Shown here: piece by piece, positions 18,272 to 26,781 of the stretch
How positions within the stretch are numbered: position 1 is the stretch's first letter
Layout: every line of letters begins with the position of its first letter
Assembly (NCBI RefSeq): GCF_009026825.1
Contig: NZ_CP045032.1
Coordinates: 1,736,001-1,800,000 of the forward strand
Reading direction: 5' to 3'
DNA length: 64,000 nt
Source: Corynebacterium urogenitale
GTDB taxonomy: Bacteria > Actinomycetota > Actinomycetes > Mycobacteriales > Mycobacteriaceae
Position numbers and translations under genes: made by a program
Notes under the pieces: model-generated
The model's database searches: none
Seen by the model: the letters and a program-made list of their open reading frames with translations, nothing else
What the model was told of the DNA's origin: nothing

Positions 18272-19753
18272 TCACTCGGCGTCGAGGGTCATCTCTAGCT
18301 GACGCTCATCGCCCTTCTCGCCTTCCTTAGCCGTCAGCGTGATCGTGTCGCCGACGTTGTGGGAGCGGATCGCTGCGATCAGTCCCACCCCGGAATCCAC
18401 GGGGCGGTTATTAACCTTCGTGACGATATCCCCACGCTTCAGCCCCGCCTTTTCTGCAGGGCTACCGTCGTTCACGTCCACGATCGGAGCGCCCATGATG
18501 CTCTCCGAGTTCGGAGAAGTATCAACCTTCGCGCCGATGATGGGGTGTTGTGCCTTTCCATTGTCCACGAGCTCCTGAACAATTCGCTGCGCCTGGTTAA
18601 TCGGAATCGCGAAGCCAAGGCCAATGGAACCAGACTGCTGGCCAGCTGAACCGCCCAAGGTGGCGATCACCGAAGGGATGCCGACGAGCTTGCCCTGCAT
18701 ATCCACCAAAGCGCCGCCGGAGTTACCTGGGTTAATGGCGGCATCCGTCTGAATCGCGTCGATGAGGGACGCCTCTCCCCCGCCCTCGCCAGATGCCTGC
18801 ACCGGACGGTTCTTGGCAGAAACGATGCCCGAGGTGACGGTTGCAGCTAGGCCCAGTGGCGAGCCGACAGCCAGCACGTCGGCTCCAACGTTCAGGGCAT
18901 CCGAGTCACCCAACTCGATCGGCTTGAGGTCATTAGCTCCCTCCGCCTTGATCACCGCGATATCCGTTTGCGGGTCGGTGGCGACGATCTTTGCATCCAG
19001 CTGGCGACCATCGTTGGTGAGCACCTGGATCCGGCCACCATTCTCAGCAGCCCCGACCACGTGATTATTCGTCACGATCAACCCATCCGAGCTGAAGATG
19101 GAACCCGAGCCTTCCCCACCACCTTGGCGCGTTTGCACCTTGATGGAGACCACGGAAGGCAGAACGCGCTGGGAGACATCCTCGATGCTGCCCGGGGTGA
19201 CTTCAGCAGAGGTCTGCTGGCTCTGGTTATTGCTCTTGGAATCGAAGGAGGTGGTTGCGCCGTTCGAAATAACCGACCCACCACCTGTCTGGTCGATCAC
19301 CACGGCAGTCGTCGCACTAGCAGCAATGGCACCGACGAGCAGCAATGCTGCCACCGCTGGTGTGGACCAGCGCTTCTTCGGCTGCGCGAATTGAGGATCA
19401 CCCTGGGGCTGCTGGCCCTGTTGGCCAGGGTGGACTCGCTGTGCCTGCTGGCCCTGTGGTCTAGGCTGTGCCTGCTGCTCCTGCAGACCCGACTGCGTCT
19501 GCGGTCCCTGTGGCTGCTGCGGAGAATGCATAGGGCTCATTTGCTGACCCATCGGTGAACCAATGTGCTGCGGTGAACCCATGTGCTGTGGATCGCGAGG
19601 ATGCTGATTCCACTGCGCAGTGTGCTCCGTGGTGTGCTGCTGACCGGGTTGTGGAAACGCTCCGGAGTTGCGGTTGCCGTATTCACCAGCGGAGGATCCA
19701 TACGGATCCGGGTAGCGGGAGTTCTGGCCGTTGCCGTTGACTCCACCGTTCAT
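18272..19753 (-). CDS. pepD: HtrA/PepD-type membrane serine protease with PDZ domain
   Basis: 493 aa. Cytosolic Pro/Gln-rich head of about 125 residues, one membrane helix (STPAVAALLLVGAIAASATTAVV), then an exported trypsin-like domain and a C-terminal PDZ domain. The catalytic triad is visible as TNNHVVGA (His), TDIAVIKAEG (Asp) and INPGNSGGAL (Ser). ATG at 19753 (MNGGVNG) has AAGGA 7 nt upstream; earlier ATG codons in frame lack one. It degrades or refolds misfolded envelope proteins. It follows mprA-mprB on the same strand, as in mycobacteria, where MprAB and PepD form an envelope-stress circuit. Confidence 0.94.
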   Translation of the reverse strand: MNGGVNGNGQNSRYPDPYGSSAGEYGNRNSGAFPQPGQQHTTEHTAQWNQHPRDPQHMGSPQHIGSPMGQQMSPMHSPQQPQGPQTQSGLQEQQAQPRPQGQQAQRVHPGQQGQQPQGDPQFAQPKKRWSTPAVAALLLVGAIAASATTAVVIDQTGGGSVISNGATTSFDSKSNNQSQQTSAEVTPGSIEDVSQRVLPSVVSIKVQTRQGGGEGSGSIFSSDGLIVTNNHVVGAAENGGRIQVLTNDGRQLDAKIVATDPQTDIAVIKAEGANDLKPIELGDSDALNVGADVLAVGSPLGLAATVTSGIVSAKNRPVQASGEGGGEASLIDAIQTDAAINPGNSGGALVDMQGKLVGIPSVIATLGGSAGQQSGSIGLGFAIPINQAQRIVQELVDNGKAQHPIIGAKVDTSPNSESIMGAPIVDVNDGSPAEKAGLKRGDIVTKVNNRPVDSGVGLIAAIRSHNVGDTITLTAKEGEKGDERQLEMTLDAE

Positions 19754-19865
19754 GGAACTATCCTTTTCGCGCATAGGCACCATTGTGCAGGCGCTAGCTT
19801 TTAATTTCCTGGGTGACTGGCTGGAGACCCCCTGCAAATCTCACGTCACCCGACGTCTTGGCCTT

Positions 19866-21407
19866 TCAGTTTTCTCTCAGCGAGTTACCAGGTCGCCCCG
19901 GCAAGACTACTCGCATCAGCGCTCCACCATCGTCTGATTCATCCGCGATGATCACGCCATTGTGCCTGGTGATCACCTGTTTGACGATCGCCAACCCCAG
20001 CCCTGAGCCCGGCATGGAGCGGGATTGGATGGAGCGATAGAAGCGCTCGAAGACCTTAGCCCGATCCTCCTCAGGGATGCCAGGGCCAGAGTCCGCAATG
20101 CGGATCTCCACGGCGGTCGGTATGCCCGCCCTCGCACCTCGATCATCCTTCAAAGTCTTCGAGGAGTCAGCAACCGGTTCCATAAACACACGCACCACTC
20201 CCCCCTCCGGAGACCACTTCGCAGCATTGTCCAGAAGGTTTCTGATCGCCCGATTAAGGCCGAACGGATCGCCATCCAGCTCCCACGGGATGAGGTTGAC
20301 GTCGAATGTCACATCGGGTCGACGCCGGCGCACACGCTCGAGAGAATCTTCGAAGATCGCCTCAAGGTCCACATGCTCAACGAGCTCCACTGTCGAATCT
20401 TCGCGCGCAAGATCCACAAGATCGCCAATGAGGGTGCTCATCTCGTCGATCTGCCCGATCACGTCGCGCTCGAGATCCTCCCTATCCTGCTCGGAGATGG
20501 TGGCGCCGTCTGTCCTCGACGCCAACATGAGCAGCTCTACATTGGTGCGCAAAGAAGTCAGCGGGGTCTTGAGTTCATGGCCTGCATCCGCCACTAAATC
20601 CTTCTGCTTTTCCTGCGAGACCTGCAGTGCCCCCATCATGTTGTTGAAGGAGGTGGTGAGAGCGCCCAGCTCATCATTGGAATAGACAGGGATTTGCCGT
20701 AATTCGCCGGTTGCGGACACACGATCGGCGGCACGGCGCAGCCGGTTGATTGGCTGCACACCCGTGGACGCCACGGCAATACCAGCGACGATCGCACCAA
20801 GGGCGCCAGTGACACCGATGAGTATGAGCACAAGGCGGAGCGAGTCGAGCGTCTGCTCGGTGAAGGTGATGTCCTGAGCCATGACGATAACCCGGCCATC
20901 CTGAGCCTGGACGGCATAAATGCGGGATTCACCGACAGTGCTGAAAGCGAAGGGTGCTACGCCCTTCAGTACGGACATTTCCGGGGCACCGAGAGTGGAC
21001 TCGAACACTGAATGCTTCGCGTCCCGACCGGTTTGCTCCGGCGGCACGACCAGCACCCTCATCGTGTTGGAGGTGTCCTGGAAACGGGGAACGTAGGTGT
21101 CGCCTTCGTACGACTGCTCTCGCGGAAACGTCACGCCAGAATCGATCACATTCTGCGCCTGGGTCTGCAGATTCTTATCGATTTCCTGATACAACACCTG
21201 ATTGACCGACGTGAAAGCAGCCAAGGTGATGATCACGATGGAAACGATCACCACGAAAGCCGTCAGCACAGCCAACCGGGTGCGCAAGGTCATTCTTCGC
21301 AAGGAGAAGCGGGAACCACTGCGGGGACCCACTGCTGCCCCTTCCGAACGGGACGTGACGAGCCGAGTATCGAGAGCCGGCTCATCAGGAAGGCGTCGGA
21401 GTATCAC
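19866..21407 (-). CDS. mprB: Sensor histidine kinase MprB
   Basis: 513 aa. TM1 at about 45-66 ([21 protein letters not shown]), an extracytoplasmic sensor of about 110 residues, TM2 near 180-200, and HAMP domain ([22 protein letters not shown]). H-box [19 protein letters not shown] carries the phosphoacceptor His; N-box [14 protein letters not shown] and G-box [21 protein letters not shown] form the ATPase domain. GTG start overlaps the mprA stop (GTGA), so the two are translationally coupled. Likely senses envelope stress and phosphorylates MprA. The order mprA-mprB-htrA is conserved with mycobacteria. Confidence 0.94.
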   Translation of the reverse strand: MILRRLPDEPALDTRLVTSRSEGAAVGPRSGSRFSLRRMTLRTRLAVLTAFVVIVSIVIITLAAFTSVNQVLYQEIDKNLQTQAQNVIDSGVTFPREQSYEGDTYVPRFQDTSNTMRVLVVPPEQTGRDAKHSVFESTLGAPEMSVLKGVAPFAFSTVGESRIYAVQAQDGRVIVMAQDITFTEQTLDSLRLVLILIGVTGALGAIVAGIAVASTGVQPINRLRRAADRVSATGELRQIPVYSNDELGALTTSFNNMMGALQVSQEKQKDLVADAGHELKTPLTSLRTNVELLMLASRTDGATISEQDREDLERDVIGQIDEMSTLIGDLVDLAREDSTVELVEHVDLEAIFEDSLERVRRRRPDVTFDVNLIPWELDGDPFGLNRAIRNLLDNAAKWSPEGGVVRVFMEPVADSSKTLKDDRGARAGIPTAVEIRIADSGPGIPEEDRAKVFERFYRSIQSRSMPGSGLGLAIVKQVITRHNGVIIADESDDGGALMRVVLPGRPGNSLREN

Positions 21408-22099
21408 GGAGCAGTCTCACGCAGCACGTACCCCACACCGCGCACGGTGTGGATGAGACGTGGTTCCTTGTGCTCTTCGGTCTTACGACGGAGGTAGCCA
21501 ATGTAGACCTCGAGGGCATTACCGGACGTTGGGAAGTCGTGCCCCCACACCTCCTCGAGAATGGTCGTGCGGGACAGCACCTTACGAGGATGCGCCATCA
21601 GGAGCTCCAACAGAGCAAACTCGGTGCGCGTGAGGCTTATCTGTCGCCCGTTGCGGGCAACCTCACGGGTTTCGGGGTTAAGGGTGAGATCCTCGAAGCG
21701 CAAAGGTTCATTGTCCTCAGCGGTCGAAATGGCTGGGCGGGTCGCTCGGCGGAACAGGGACCGCGTGCGCGCCAGCAATTCTTCCAGTGCAAAAGGCTTC
21801 GGCAGGTAGTCATCAGCTCCGGCATCGAGACCTGCCACACGCTCGGAAACACTATCGCGAGCGGTCAGCAACAGGATAGGGAGATCATCTCCGTGACTGC
21901 GTAGCTCGCGGCACACCTCGAGGCCATCGCGTTGAGGCATCATGACGTCCAAGATGGCCAAATCGGGGCGTTCGGAGTTGATCAGTTTGAGCGCCTCCGC
22001 GCCATCGCTGGCGAGAATAACGGTAAAGCCATTGAAGATCAGAGAACGGCGAAGCGACTCGCGTACTGCCTGATCATCGTCGGCAACAAGAATCTTCAT
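21404..22099 (-). CDS. mprA: Response regulator MprA (OmpR family)
   Basis: 231 aa. Receiver domain with acidic pocket [11 protein letters not shown], phosphoacceptor [13 protein letters not shown], Thr in LLLTARD and Lys in [12 protein letters not shown]. The C-terminal OmpR-type winged helix reads [22 protein letters not shown]...[21 protein letters not shown]...[10 protein letters not shown]. The start at ATG 22099 (MKILVADDD) is preferred over a GTG five codons upstream because it matches the family N-terminus; no strong ribosome binding site is seen. First gene of mprA-mprB-pepD. Confidence 0.95.
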   Translation of the reverse strand: MKILVADDDQAVRESLRRSLIFNGFTVILASDGAEALKLINSERPDLAILDVMMPQRDGLEVCRELRSHGDDLPILLLTARDSVSERVAGLDAGADDYLPKPFALEELLARTRSLFRRATRPAISTAEDNEPLRFEDLTLNPETREVARNGRQISLTRTEFALLELLMAHPRKVLSRTTILEEVWGHDFPTSGNALEVYIGYLRRKTEEHKEPRLIHTVRGVGYVLRETAP

Positions 22100-22408
22100 G
22101 TGCCCATTGTGCACAAGTCGCGGACAATAAACACAACCAGGTCGCCCACTTATTTTTCACTCAGGCAAAAATTGGCTCCACTTTCAGCAATTCCCGGGCT
22201 GTTCCTTAATCTCTCAGGAACATCTCCGCGAACCTCTGCCGCGTGACTCCGAGAGTGTTAGTTACATGCCGCCAGCGTCAGCGCCAGGCGAAAACATTCC
22301 GCGCCAAGATAGCAAGCAAAAACCCCGCACCTTTCTCGAACCACAATTCGAGGTAGATGCGGGGTTTGTCTCTACCGCGCGACGGAATCAAGCCACGCAG
22401 CAGGAAAA
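22100..22408. other. mprA promoter region and rpmF 3' region
   Basis: 309 bp between mprA and rpmF, both on the minus strand. The part next to mprA must hold its promoter; a TATTGT at about 22120-22125 (minus strand) is a weak candidate. The right part contains the rpmE-rpmF terminator (listed). No gene is seen. Confidence 0.4.
22317..22368 (-). terminator. Terminator of the rpmE-rpmF unit
   Basis: On the minus strand AAACCCCGCA pairs with TGCGGGGTTT, and an inner CTCGAA/TTCGAG pairing adds a second helix. The distal arm runs directly into GGGGTTTTTGCTTG. It lies about 40 bp after the rpmF stop. Confidence 0.8.
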
Positions 22409-22576
22409 TTAGTCCAGATCAACCAGGCCGAGCTGAGCGGCCTTCACCAGACGACGTGGGATCTGGGTCTCCTGACCGTTGATCTTCACAGTCTGGAGGG
22501 CGACATTGTCAGCCTTCCACTGGGAACGGCGAGAGTGCGTGTTCGCACGGGACATACGACGCTTTGGAACTGCCAT
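22409..22576 (-). CDS. rpmF: 50S ribosomal protein L32, zinc-free form
   Basis: 55 aa: [20 protein letters not shown] at the N-terminus is the L32 signature. The C-terminal CxxC...C zinc ribbon of canonical L32 is absent; the protein has no cysteine and ends in [14 protein letters not shown] precedes the ATG. It lies 20 bp downstream of rpmE on the same strand, forming an rpmE-rpmF unit divergent from rpmB-rpmG-rpsN-rpsR. In mycobacteria rpmF also lies beside mprA. Confidence 0.95.
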   Translation of the reverse strand: MAVPKRRMSRANTHSRRSQWKADNVALQTVKINGQETQIPRRLVKAAQLGLVDLD

Positions 22577-22596
22577 TGTTTTCTACCCTCCTCTGA

Positions 22597-22863
22597 TTAG
22601 TTCTTCTTCTTGCGACGAGCGAGAGCGCCGTAACGACGCTGGAACTTCTCGACGCGGCCAGCGGTGTCCATCACGCGCTGTGCACCGGTCCAGAACGGGT
22701 GAGACTCGCTGGTGACGTCCACGACGATCAGCGGGTACTCGTTGCCGTCCTCCCACTCGACCGTGCGGTCGGAAGTGGCGGTGGAGCGAGTCAGGAAGCT
22801 GTGGCCAGTGCTTGCATCCTTGAAAACCACTGGGTGGTAATCAGGGTGGATATCCTTCTTCAT
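22597..22863 (-). CDS. rpmE2: 50S ribosomal protein L31 type B, zinc-free form
   Basis: 88 aa: [30 protein letters not shown] with no cysteines, the type B (C-) L31. Motifs [18 protein letters not shown] and [10 protein letters not shown] are characteristic. The start at 22863 fits the family N-terminus; the frame is open 14 codons further without similarity. A TAAGAT -10 box lies about 90 bp upstream. Type B L31 is often Zur-controlled as a stand-in for zinc-bearing L31; no palindromic Zur box was recognised upstream here, so it may be constitutive. Confidence 0.95.
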   Translation of the reverse strand: MKKDIHPDYHPVVFKDASTGHSFLTRSTATSDRTVEWEDGNEYPLIVVDVTSESHPFWTGAQRVMDTAGRVEKFQRRYGALARRKKKN

Positions 22864-23196
22864 ACTTCGTATCCCTAAGGTTGATACATCAAGCCGGTTC
22901 TGCAACAGCAGATCGTGCCTGAGTTGGGTTGGAAATGTACAACTCGCGATATCTTACAGACCTCACAGCGGAATTCGAAATCGCCCGCCTGCTGGCGTCG
23001 AAATAAAGAACAGCGCACGCCCCACAGACCGAGATTAGGAAATACGGCGCCAACGTTGTAGGCTTATCGCTTGCTGTTGTCTATGTAAACGTCATCGCCA
23101 CGCAGCACGCACATCCGCATGCCCCGGCCGGCCCGTCTAACCGGCCCCACATGACCGGAAAAGCGCCACCAACTGCGAGGCGGAAGGAGAAAACCC
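22864..23196. promoter_or_regulatory. Divergent promoter region rpmE / rpmB
   Basis: 333 bp between two divergent ribosomal protein units. On the minus strand TAAGAT (22956-22951) is a good -10 for rpmE. On the plus strand TATGTA (23082-23087) is a weaker -10 candidate for rpmB, leaving a leader of about 100 nt. GGCCGG/CCGGCC words at 23124-23147 could form a small hairpin in that leader. I searched by eye for a Zur-type palindrome (TGA-N-AAT...ATT-N-TCA) and did not find one. Confidence 0.45.
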
Positions 23197-23433
23197 ATGT
23201 CGGCATACTGCCAGGTCACGGGCCGCAAGCCTAGCTTCGGTAAGACCGTGTCCCACTCGCACCGCCGCACGAGCCGTCGCTGGAACCCAAACATCCAGCG
23301 CCGTTCGTTCTACCTGCCTTCCGAGGGCCGTTCCATCACCCTGAACGTGTCCACTAAGGGCCTCAAGACCATCGACCGTGACGGCATCGAGTCTGTCGTT
23401 GCCAAGATCCGCGCCCGTGGGGAGAAGATCTAA
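23197..23433 (+). CDS. rpmB: 50S ribosomal protein L28, zinc-free form
   Basis: 78 aa: [29 protein letters not shown] is the L28 N-terminus. Only one cysteine remains, so the four-Cys zinc site of C+ L28 is absent. GGAAGGAG precedes the ATG. First gene of a tight four-gene unit rpmB-rpmG-rpsN-rpsR (gaps of 3, 3 and 14 bp). The same gene set in mycobacteria exists as the Zur-repressed alternative operon; here it looks like an ordinary, strongly expressed unit. Confidence 0.96.
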   Translation: MSAYCQVTGRKPSFGKTVSHSHRRTSRRWNPNIQRRSFYLPSEGRSITLNVSTKGLKTIDRDGIESVVAKIRARGEKI

Positions 23434-23436
23434 CAA

Positions 23437-23601
23437 ATGGCACGTAACGATATCCGTCCAATCATCAAGCTGAAGTCCACGGCTGGCACCGGTTACACCT
23501 ACGTCACCCGTAAGAACAAGCGCAACAACCCAGATCGTATGACCCTCAAGAAGTACGATCCGGTAGCCCGCAAGCACGTCGAATTCCGCGAGGAGCGATA
23601 A
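23437..23601 (+). CDS. rpmG: 50S ribosomal protein L33, zinc-free form
   Basis: 54 aa beginning [20 protein letters not shown] and ending VEFREER. No cysteine is present, unlike C+ L33 with its two CxxC pairs. Starts 3 bp after the rpmB stop; the GGGGAGAAGATC at the end of rpmB serves as ribosome binding site. Structural protein of the 50S subunit near the E site. Confidence 0.96.
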   Translation: MARNDIRPIIKLKSTAGTGYTYVTRKNKRNNPDRMTLKKYDPVARKHVEFREER

Positions 23602-23604
23602 TCT

Positions 23605-23910
23605 ATGGCTAAGAAGTCCAAGATCGCTAAGAACGAGCAGCGCAAGGAAATCGTCGCCCGCTACGCGGAGCGTCGCGCTGAGCTCAAGGCAATCATCAAG
23701 AACCCAAACACCTCTGACGAGGACCGCATTGAAGCACAGTGGGAGCTGAACCGCCAGCCTCGCAACGCTTCCCCAGTGCGCGTTCGCAACCGCGACGCCG
23801 CTGATGGCCGCCCACGCGGTTACCTGCGTAAGTTCGGCCTGTCCCGTGTCCGTGTCCGCCAGATGGCTCACCGCGGTGAGCTGCCAGGCGTCCGTAAGTC
23901 CAGCTGGTAA
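23605..23910 (+). CDS. rpsN: 30S ribosomal protein S14, long zinc-free form
   Basis: 101 aa, the long C- type of S14: [20 protein letters not shown] at the N-terminus and [30 protein letters not shown] at the C-terminus. The short zinc-bearing type is about 61 aa with CxxC pairs; none is seen here. GAGGAGCG at the end of rpmG serves as ribosome binding site; the spacing to rpmG is 3 bp. Confidence 0.96.
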   Translation: MAKKSKIAKNEQRKEIVARYAERRAELKAIIKNPNTSDEDRIEAQWELNRQPRNASPVRVRNRDAADGRPRGYLRKFGLSRVRVRQMAHRGELPGVRKSSW

Positions 23911-23924
23911 GGGGTAGTTTCACA

Positions 23925-24173
23925 ATGAAGCGCACAAACACCAAGAAGGCGCGGATGGAGCAGACCCGCCGCCCAAAGAAGAACCCTCTCAAGGCCGAAG
24001 GCATCGAGACGGTTGACTACAAGAACTACGCACTGCTCCGGAAGTTCATCTCCGACCGCGGCAAGATCCGTTCCCGCCGCGTCACCGGTCTGACCCCGCA
24101 GCAGCAGCGCCAGGTTGCTACTGCAATCAAGAACGCCCGCGAGATGGCCTTGCTGCCATTCAACGCTCGCTAA
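23925..24173 (+). CDS. rpsR: 30S ribosomal protein S18, zinc-free form
   Basis: 82 aa: [20 protein letters not shown], then [49 protein letters not shown], the S18 core. The N-terminal cysteine motif of C+ S18 is missing. AAGGGG lies upstream of the ATG. Last gene of the rpmB-rpmG-rpsN-rpsR unit, followed by a strong terminator. Confidence 0.96.
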   Translation: MKRTNTKKARMEQTRRPKKNPLKAEGIETVDYKNYALLRKFISDRGKIRSRRVTGLTPQQQRQVATAIKNAREMALLPFNAR

Positions 24174-24227
24174 ACCTTCTACGGAGCTAGCAGCAACAGC
24201 TTCTTAAGACGTTTAACAGACACGTTT

Positions 24228-24264
24228 AAAGGCCCGCACCAGTTCATTCTGGGAGCGGGCCTTT
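24228..24264 (+). terminator. Terminator of the rpmB-rpmG-rpsN-rpsR operon
   Basis: AAAGGCCCGC pairs with GCGGGCCTTT (10 bp, 17-nt loop). It lies 55 bp after the rpsR stop. The T run is short. Confidence 0.8.
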
Positions 24265-24544
24265 GGCGTACCTACCCGGGCTGCAGCCACGCTCCCATCC
24301 AAGGTGCAGTTGCACTCCTACCCAAGGTCTAGCCACGCTGTGTCAACTGTAGCCTCGCTGTGCCAGCTGTTGTAGCTTTTCCATCAGGGTGCATGTCCGT
24401 AGCACCTCAACATGGATTCAGCCCTCGAAATTCGAACACCACTCGAGGTTTTTCGTTAGGATGGGCACGTAGTTCTCCAACACCACATCATCGCTGGGGC
24501 ACACCACCACCCCAGAGCCAGACGTATTTGAGAGGCACTTGAGC
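24265..24544. other. Intergenic region with a 20-bp tandem repeat and RDD gene promoter
   Basis: A 20-bp unit beginning TAGCC(A/T)CGCTGTG occurs twice in direct contact (24330-24349 and 24350-24369, 17 of 20 identical); a partial relative CAGCCACGCT lies at 24283-24292. Near the right end TAGGAT (24457-24462) is a good -10 for the RDD gene. No gene is seen. Confidence 0.5.
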
Positions 24545-25288
24545 GTGAGCAACAATTTTCCTTCCTACCCTTCCAACAACGGAAGCAACGGAGATAACCC
24601 CTACAACCCATACAACGACACCGCCTCGGATGGCCAAGGATACGGCCAAAATGCTCAGGGTTACGGGCAGGGCACTCAGTACAATGACAATAACTACGCT
24701 GGTGGCGGCTACGGCAACGCCCAGTACGGCAACGCTGGCAATCAGGGCTACGGTGCCTTCCCGACGAATGACTACGGCCAGGCGCCGATGCACGGCTCCT
24801 TCCGCCCAGGTGTGGGCAAGCGTTTCCTCGGCTACCTCATCGATTCCATCTTGGCAGGTATCGTCATCGGCCTCCTCACGTTCCTCATCTTCCGCAACGA
24901 CATCATGGACTTCGTTGACGCCACGATGAATTCCCCGGAGACTGCCGCTACCCTCCCGCTCTCAGTAACAGCTGGTTCCGGAGTGATCAGTATCGTTCTG
25001 TGGTTCGCCTACCGAATCGGCATGGAAACCAGCACAGGCGCCACTTTGGGCAAGATGGCGGTTGGTGCCCGCGTGACTATGGAGGACGGTTCTCCGGTCA
25101 CCGCGCAGGCTTCTTTCCTACGTAATTCCTGGTACTTGCTGTCGCTGGTGGCTGGTCTCGTCCCATTCCTGGGGTGGCTGCTCCAGCTTGCGGTCTTGGT
25201 TACCGTCGGCGTTACCATCGGTAACGACAATGGCAACCAGTCCTTCTCCGACAAGTGGGGCAAGACGATCGTCGTCGACAAAAACTAG
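24545..25288 (+). CDS. RDD family membrane protein with Gly/Tyr/Asn-rich head
   Basis: 247 aa. A low-complexity N-terminal region of about 90 residues (repeats of NPYN, GYGQ, YGNA) precedes the RDD domain: RFLGYLIDSILAGIVIG (Arg-Asp-type membrane helix), a second helix ISIVLWFAYRIGMETSTG, then ATLGKMAVGARVTMEDGS, and a last helix pair. GTG start at 24545 has GAGAGG 9 nt upstream. RDD proteins include Na+/H+ antiport-like and uncharacterised members; substrate unknown. The disordered, aromatic-rich head is common in corynebacterial membrane proteins. Confidence 0.85.
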   Translation: MSNNFPSYPSNNGSNGDNPYNPYNDTASDGQGYGQNAQGYGQGTQYNDNNYAGGGYGNAQYGNAGNQGYGAFPTNDYGQAPMHGSFRPGVGKRFLGYLIDSILAGIVIGLLTFLIFRNDIMDFVDATMNSPETAATLPLSVTAGSGVISIVLWFAYRIGMETSTGATLGKMAVGARVTMEDGSPVTAQASFLRNSWYLLSLVAGLVPFLGWLLQLAVLVTVGVTIGNDNGNQSFSDKWGKTIVVDKN

Positions 25289-25433
25289 TTCGGCTCTCAG
25301 CGGTCCGGCCAGTTTCCGGCTCAGCGGTTCGGTCTGGCTTCAGCCCCACTGATCAGCCTGTTCCATGCTCAACACGCCACGTACCTGCCCCTCCTGAGTC
25401 CTTCCCGCTTCTGTGCCTCAGCGAGAGGCAGAG

Positions 25434-25439
25434 TACTAT
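25434..25439 (+). promoter_or_regulatory. -10 box of the AEC transporter gene, near-leaderless
   Basis: TACTAT ends 9 nt before the ATG at 25449. No ribosome binding site lies at normal distance, so the transcript is probably leaderless or nearly so. Confidence 0.4.
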
Positions 25440-25448
25440 TCAATACTT

Positions 25449-26393
25449 ATGTTCGACGTCCTCACCGGTTTCGCCATTGTCATCCTCGTGATCGCAGTGG
25501 GTTTCGGTGTAGGGCGTCTTCGCTTGTTGGGCCCCGGTGCGGTCTACACCCTGAACATGTTCGTGTTCTGGATCGCGCTGCCAATGATGCTCATCAACTT
25601 TCTCTCTGATGCTGACCTCGGTCAGCTCTTTGGCGTGAACTTTGCCGTCGTTGCTCTGAGTACCCTGGCCGCCGGTTTGGTTGGCTATTTGGGTTATCGC
25701 TTCGTCGCTGGCCGAGCGCCTTCAGATTCCCTCGTCGCCATGCTGGCCTGTTCCTACTGCAATGGCACACATCTGGGTATTCCACTTATGGCTCACCTCA
25801 TCGGTGATCCAACCGTGACCCTGCCAGTGGTGATGTTCCAAGTGGGTTTCTACGGTCCGCTCTCGGTACTAATGCTTGATATGAGCTCAGAGAAGCGGAA
25901 CTCCCGGGGGCTCGTTCGTGAGCTGATCCTCTCAATCCTGCGCAATCCCTTGATCATCGGCGCTGTGACGGGCATTGTACTGGCAGTCATCAAACAGCAA
26001 GTCGGTTGGACTTTGCCCAAGCTGCTGGCGGAGCCAATCGCAATGATCTCGGACGCGACCGTTGCCGTAGCCCTCATCGCCTTTGGCATGTCCATGGCAG
26101 AAGTGAAGGTTTTGCAGAAGGGCCGCTCCCCGGTCCGCTCGGTGATCGCCGCGTCTCTCGTGAAGACGATCGTGCACCCACTGATTGCATGGCTGCTCGG
26201 CGCATTCGTCTTTGGCGCATCGGGACCGCTGCTTCTCGCCATGGTGCTCATCGCCACCCTTCCTACCGGGCAGAACGTTTTCACCTACGCGCAGAGGTTC
26301 GGCGTCAATACGGTTCTCGCCCGCGATTCAGTTGTCATCGCCACAGCTATGTCCCTGCCCGCAATGGCTGTCATCGTCCTGTTGCTGGGTTAA
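25449..26393 (+). CDS. AEC family permease (auxin efflux carrier-like)
   Basis: 314 aa, about ten membrane helices in two inverted halves. Family features: N-terminal VGRLRLLGPGAVYTLNMFVFWIALP, broken-helix CNGTHLGIPL in the middle, and ATLPTGQNVFTYAQRFGVN near the C-terminus. AEC members export or import carboxylates such as malate or malonate; the substrate here cannot be read from sequence. The ATG at 25449 is chosen over an upstream frame extension lacking membrane character. Ends just before a large inverted repeat. Confidence 0.9.
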   Translation: MFDVLTGFAIVILVIAVGFGVGRLRLLGPGAVYTLNMFVFWIALPMMLINFLSDADLGQLFGVNFAVVALSTLAAGLVGYLGYRFVAGRAPSDSLVAMLACSYCNGTHLGIPLMAHLIGDPTVTLPVVMFQVGFYGPLSVLMLDMSSEKRNSRGLVRELILSILRNPLIIGAVTGIVLAVIKQQVGWTLPKLLAEPIAMISDATVAVALIAFGMSMAEVKVLQKGRSPVRSVIAASLVKTIVHPLIAWLLGAFVFGASGPLLLAMVLIATLPTGQNVFTYAQRFGVNTVLARDSVVIATAMSLPAMAVIVLLLG

Positions 26394-26405
26394 ACACTCA
26401 GAGGT

Positions 26406-26490
26406 GAACAAATCTCCCTCACGTTGTTCTGAGCGCCGGCAAAACCGCAGGTCGCGCCTTCCGGCTGTGCAACGTGAGGGGGATTTGTAC
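26406..26490. repeat. Large inverted repeat, possible bidirectional terminator or mini-element
   Basis: 21-bp arms (26406-26426 and 26470-26490) match at 19 of 21 positions around a 43-bp centre that holds a further GCCGG/CCGGC pairing. It lies 13 bp after the AEC permease stop. It may act as a terminator for the plus-strand gene, although T-tracts are short, or be a non-autonomous element. Confidence 0.75.
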
Positions 26491-26505
26491 GCACCCCTAC
26501 TCCAG

Positions 26506-26651
26506 CACCTACTCGCGCACAGCGGAAGGTACACTGGCTCCCGCCTTGGGGTGCACGGCTACCCCAGCACCCACTCGCCCATAGCGAAAGGGGCTCGGGC
26601 TTAGCAGCGAACTGCAGATCAGCGCCCCACCCACTCGGGCATTACGAAAGG
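26506..26651. repeat. Three degenerate direct repeats, period about 60 bp
   Basis: Core CAC(C)TACTCGCGCACAGCGG-like words begin at 26506, 26568 and 26628. Copies two and three share CACCCACTCG and CGAAAGG. The intervals between cores are not obviously conserved. Confidence 0.55.
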
Positions 26652-26691
26652 GCCCGGCACATACTCCCGGACCCCTCACATCAAGGTCTGT

Positions 26692-26781
26692 AACGCCTTA
26701 GCGCCAGAGCGCCAAGCACTGCACTACAGCACCAGCGCCGAAGCGCCAAGGCACCGTTCTACAACGCCTTAGCGCCAGAGC
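26692..26781. repeat. Direct 19-bp repeat copying the thiolase gene end
   Basis: AACGCCTTAGCGCCAGAGC occurs at 26692-26710 and again at 26763-26781. The second copy spans the thiolase stop codon (TAA on the minus strand at 26769-26771). The copies start 71 bp apart. Confidence 0.8.

Larger units (their letters stand above)
26394..26768. other. Repeat-rich convergent region between AEC permease and thiolase
   Basis: 375 bp without a convincing gene. It contains a large inverted repeat (26406-26490), three degenerate copies of a ~24-bp core spaced 60-62 bp apart (26506, 26568, 26628), and a 19-bp copy of the thiolase 3' end (26692-26710). These are listed separately. Confidence 0.7.

Noticed and set aside
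22864..23196. Zur box expected before zinc-free ribosomal protein genes
   Set aside because: No palindrome of the TGA-N-AAT...ATT-N-TCA type was found by eye in the divergent region; a matrix search would be more sensitive.
26500..26660. CRISPR-like array
   Set aside because: Only three poorly matching repeats, no conserved 28-37 bp repeat unit, no cas genes.
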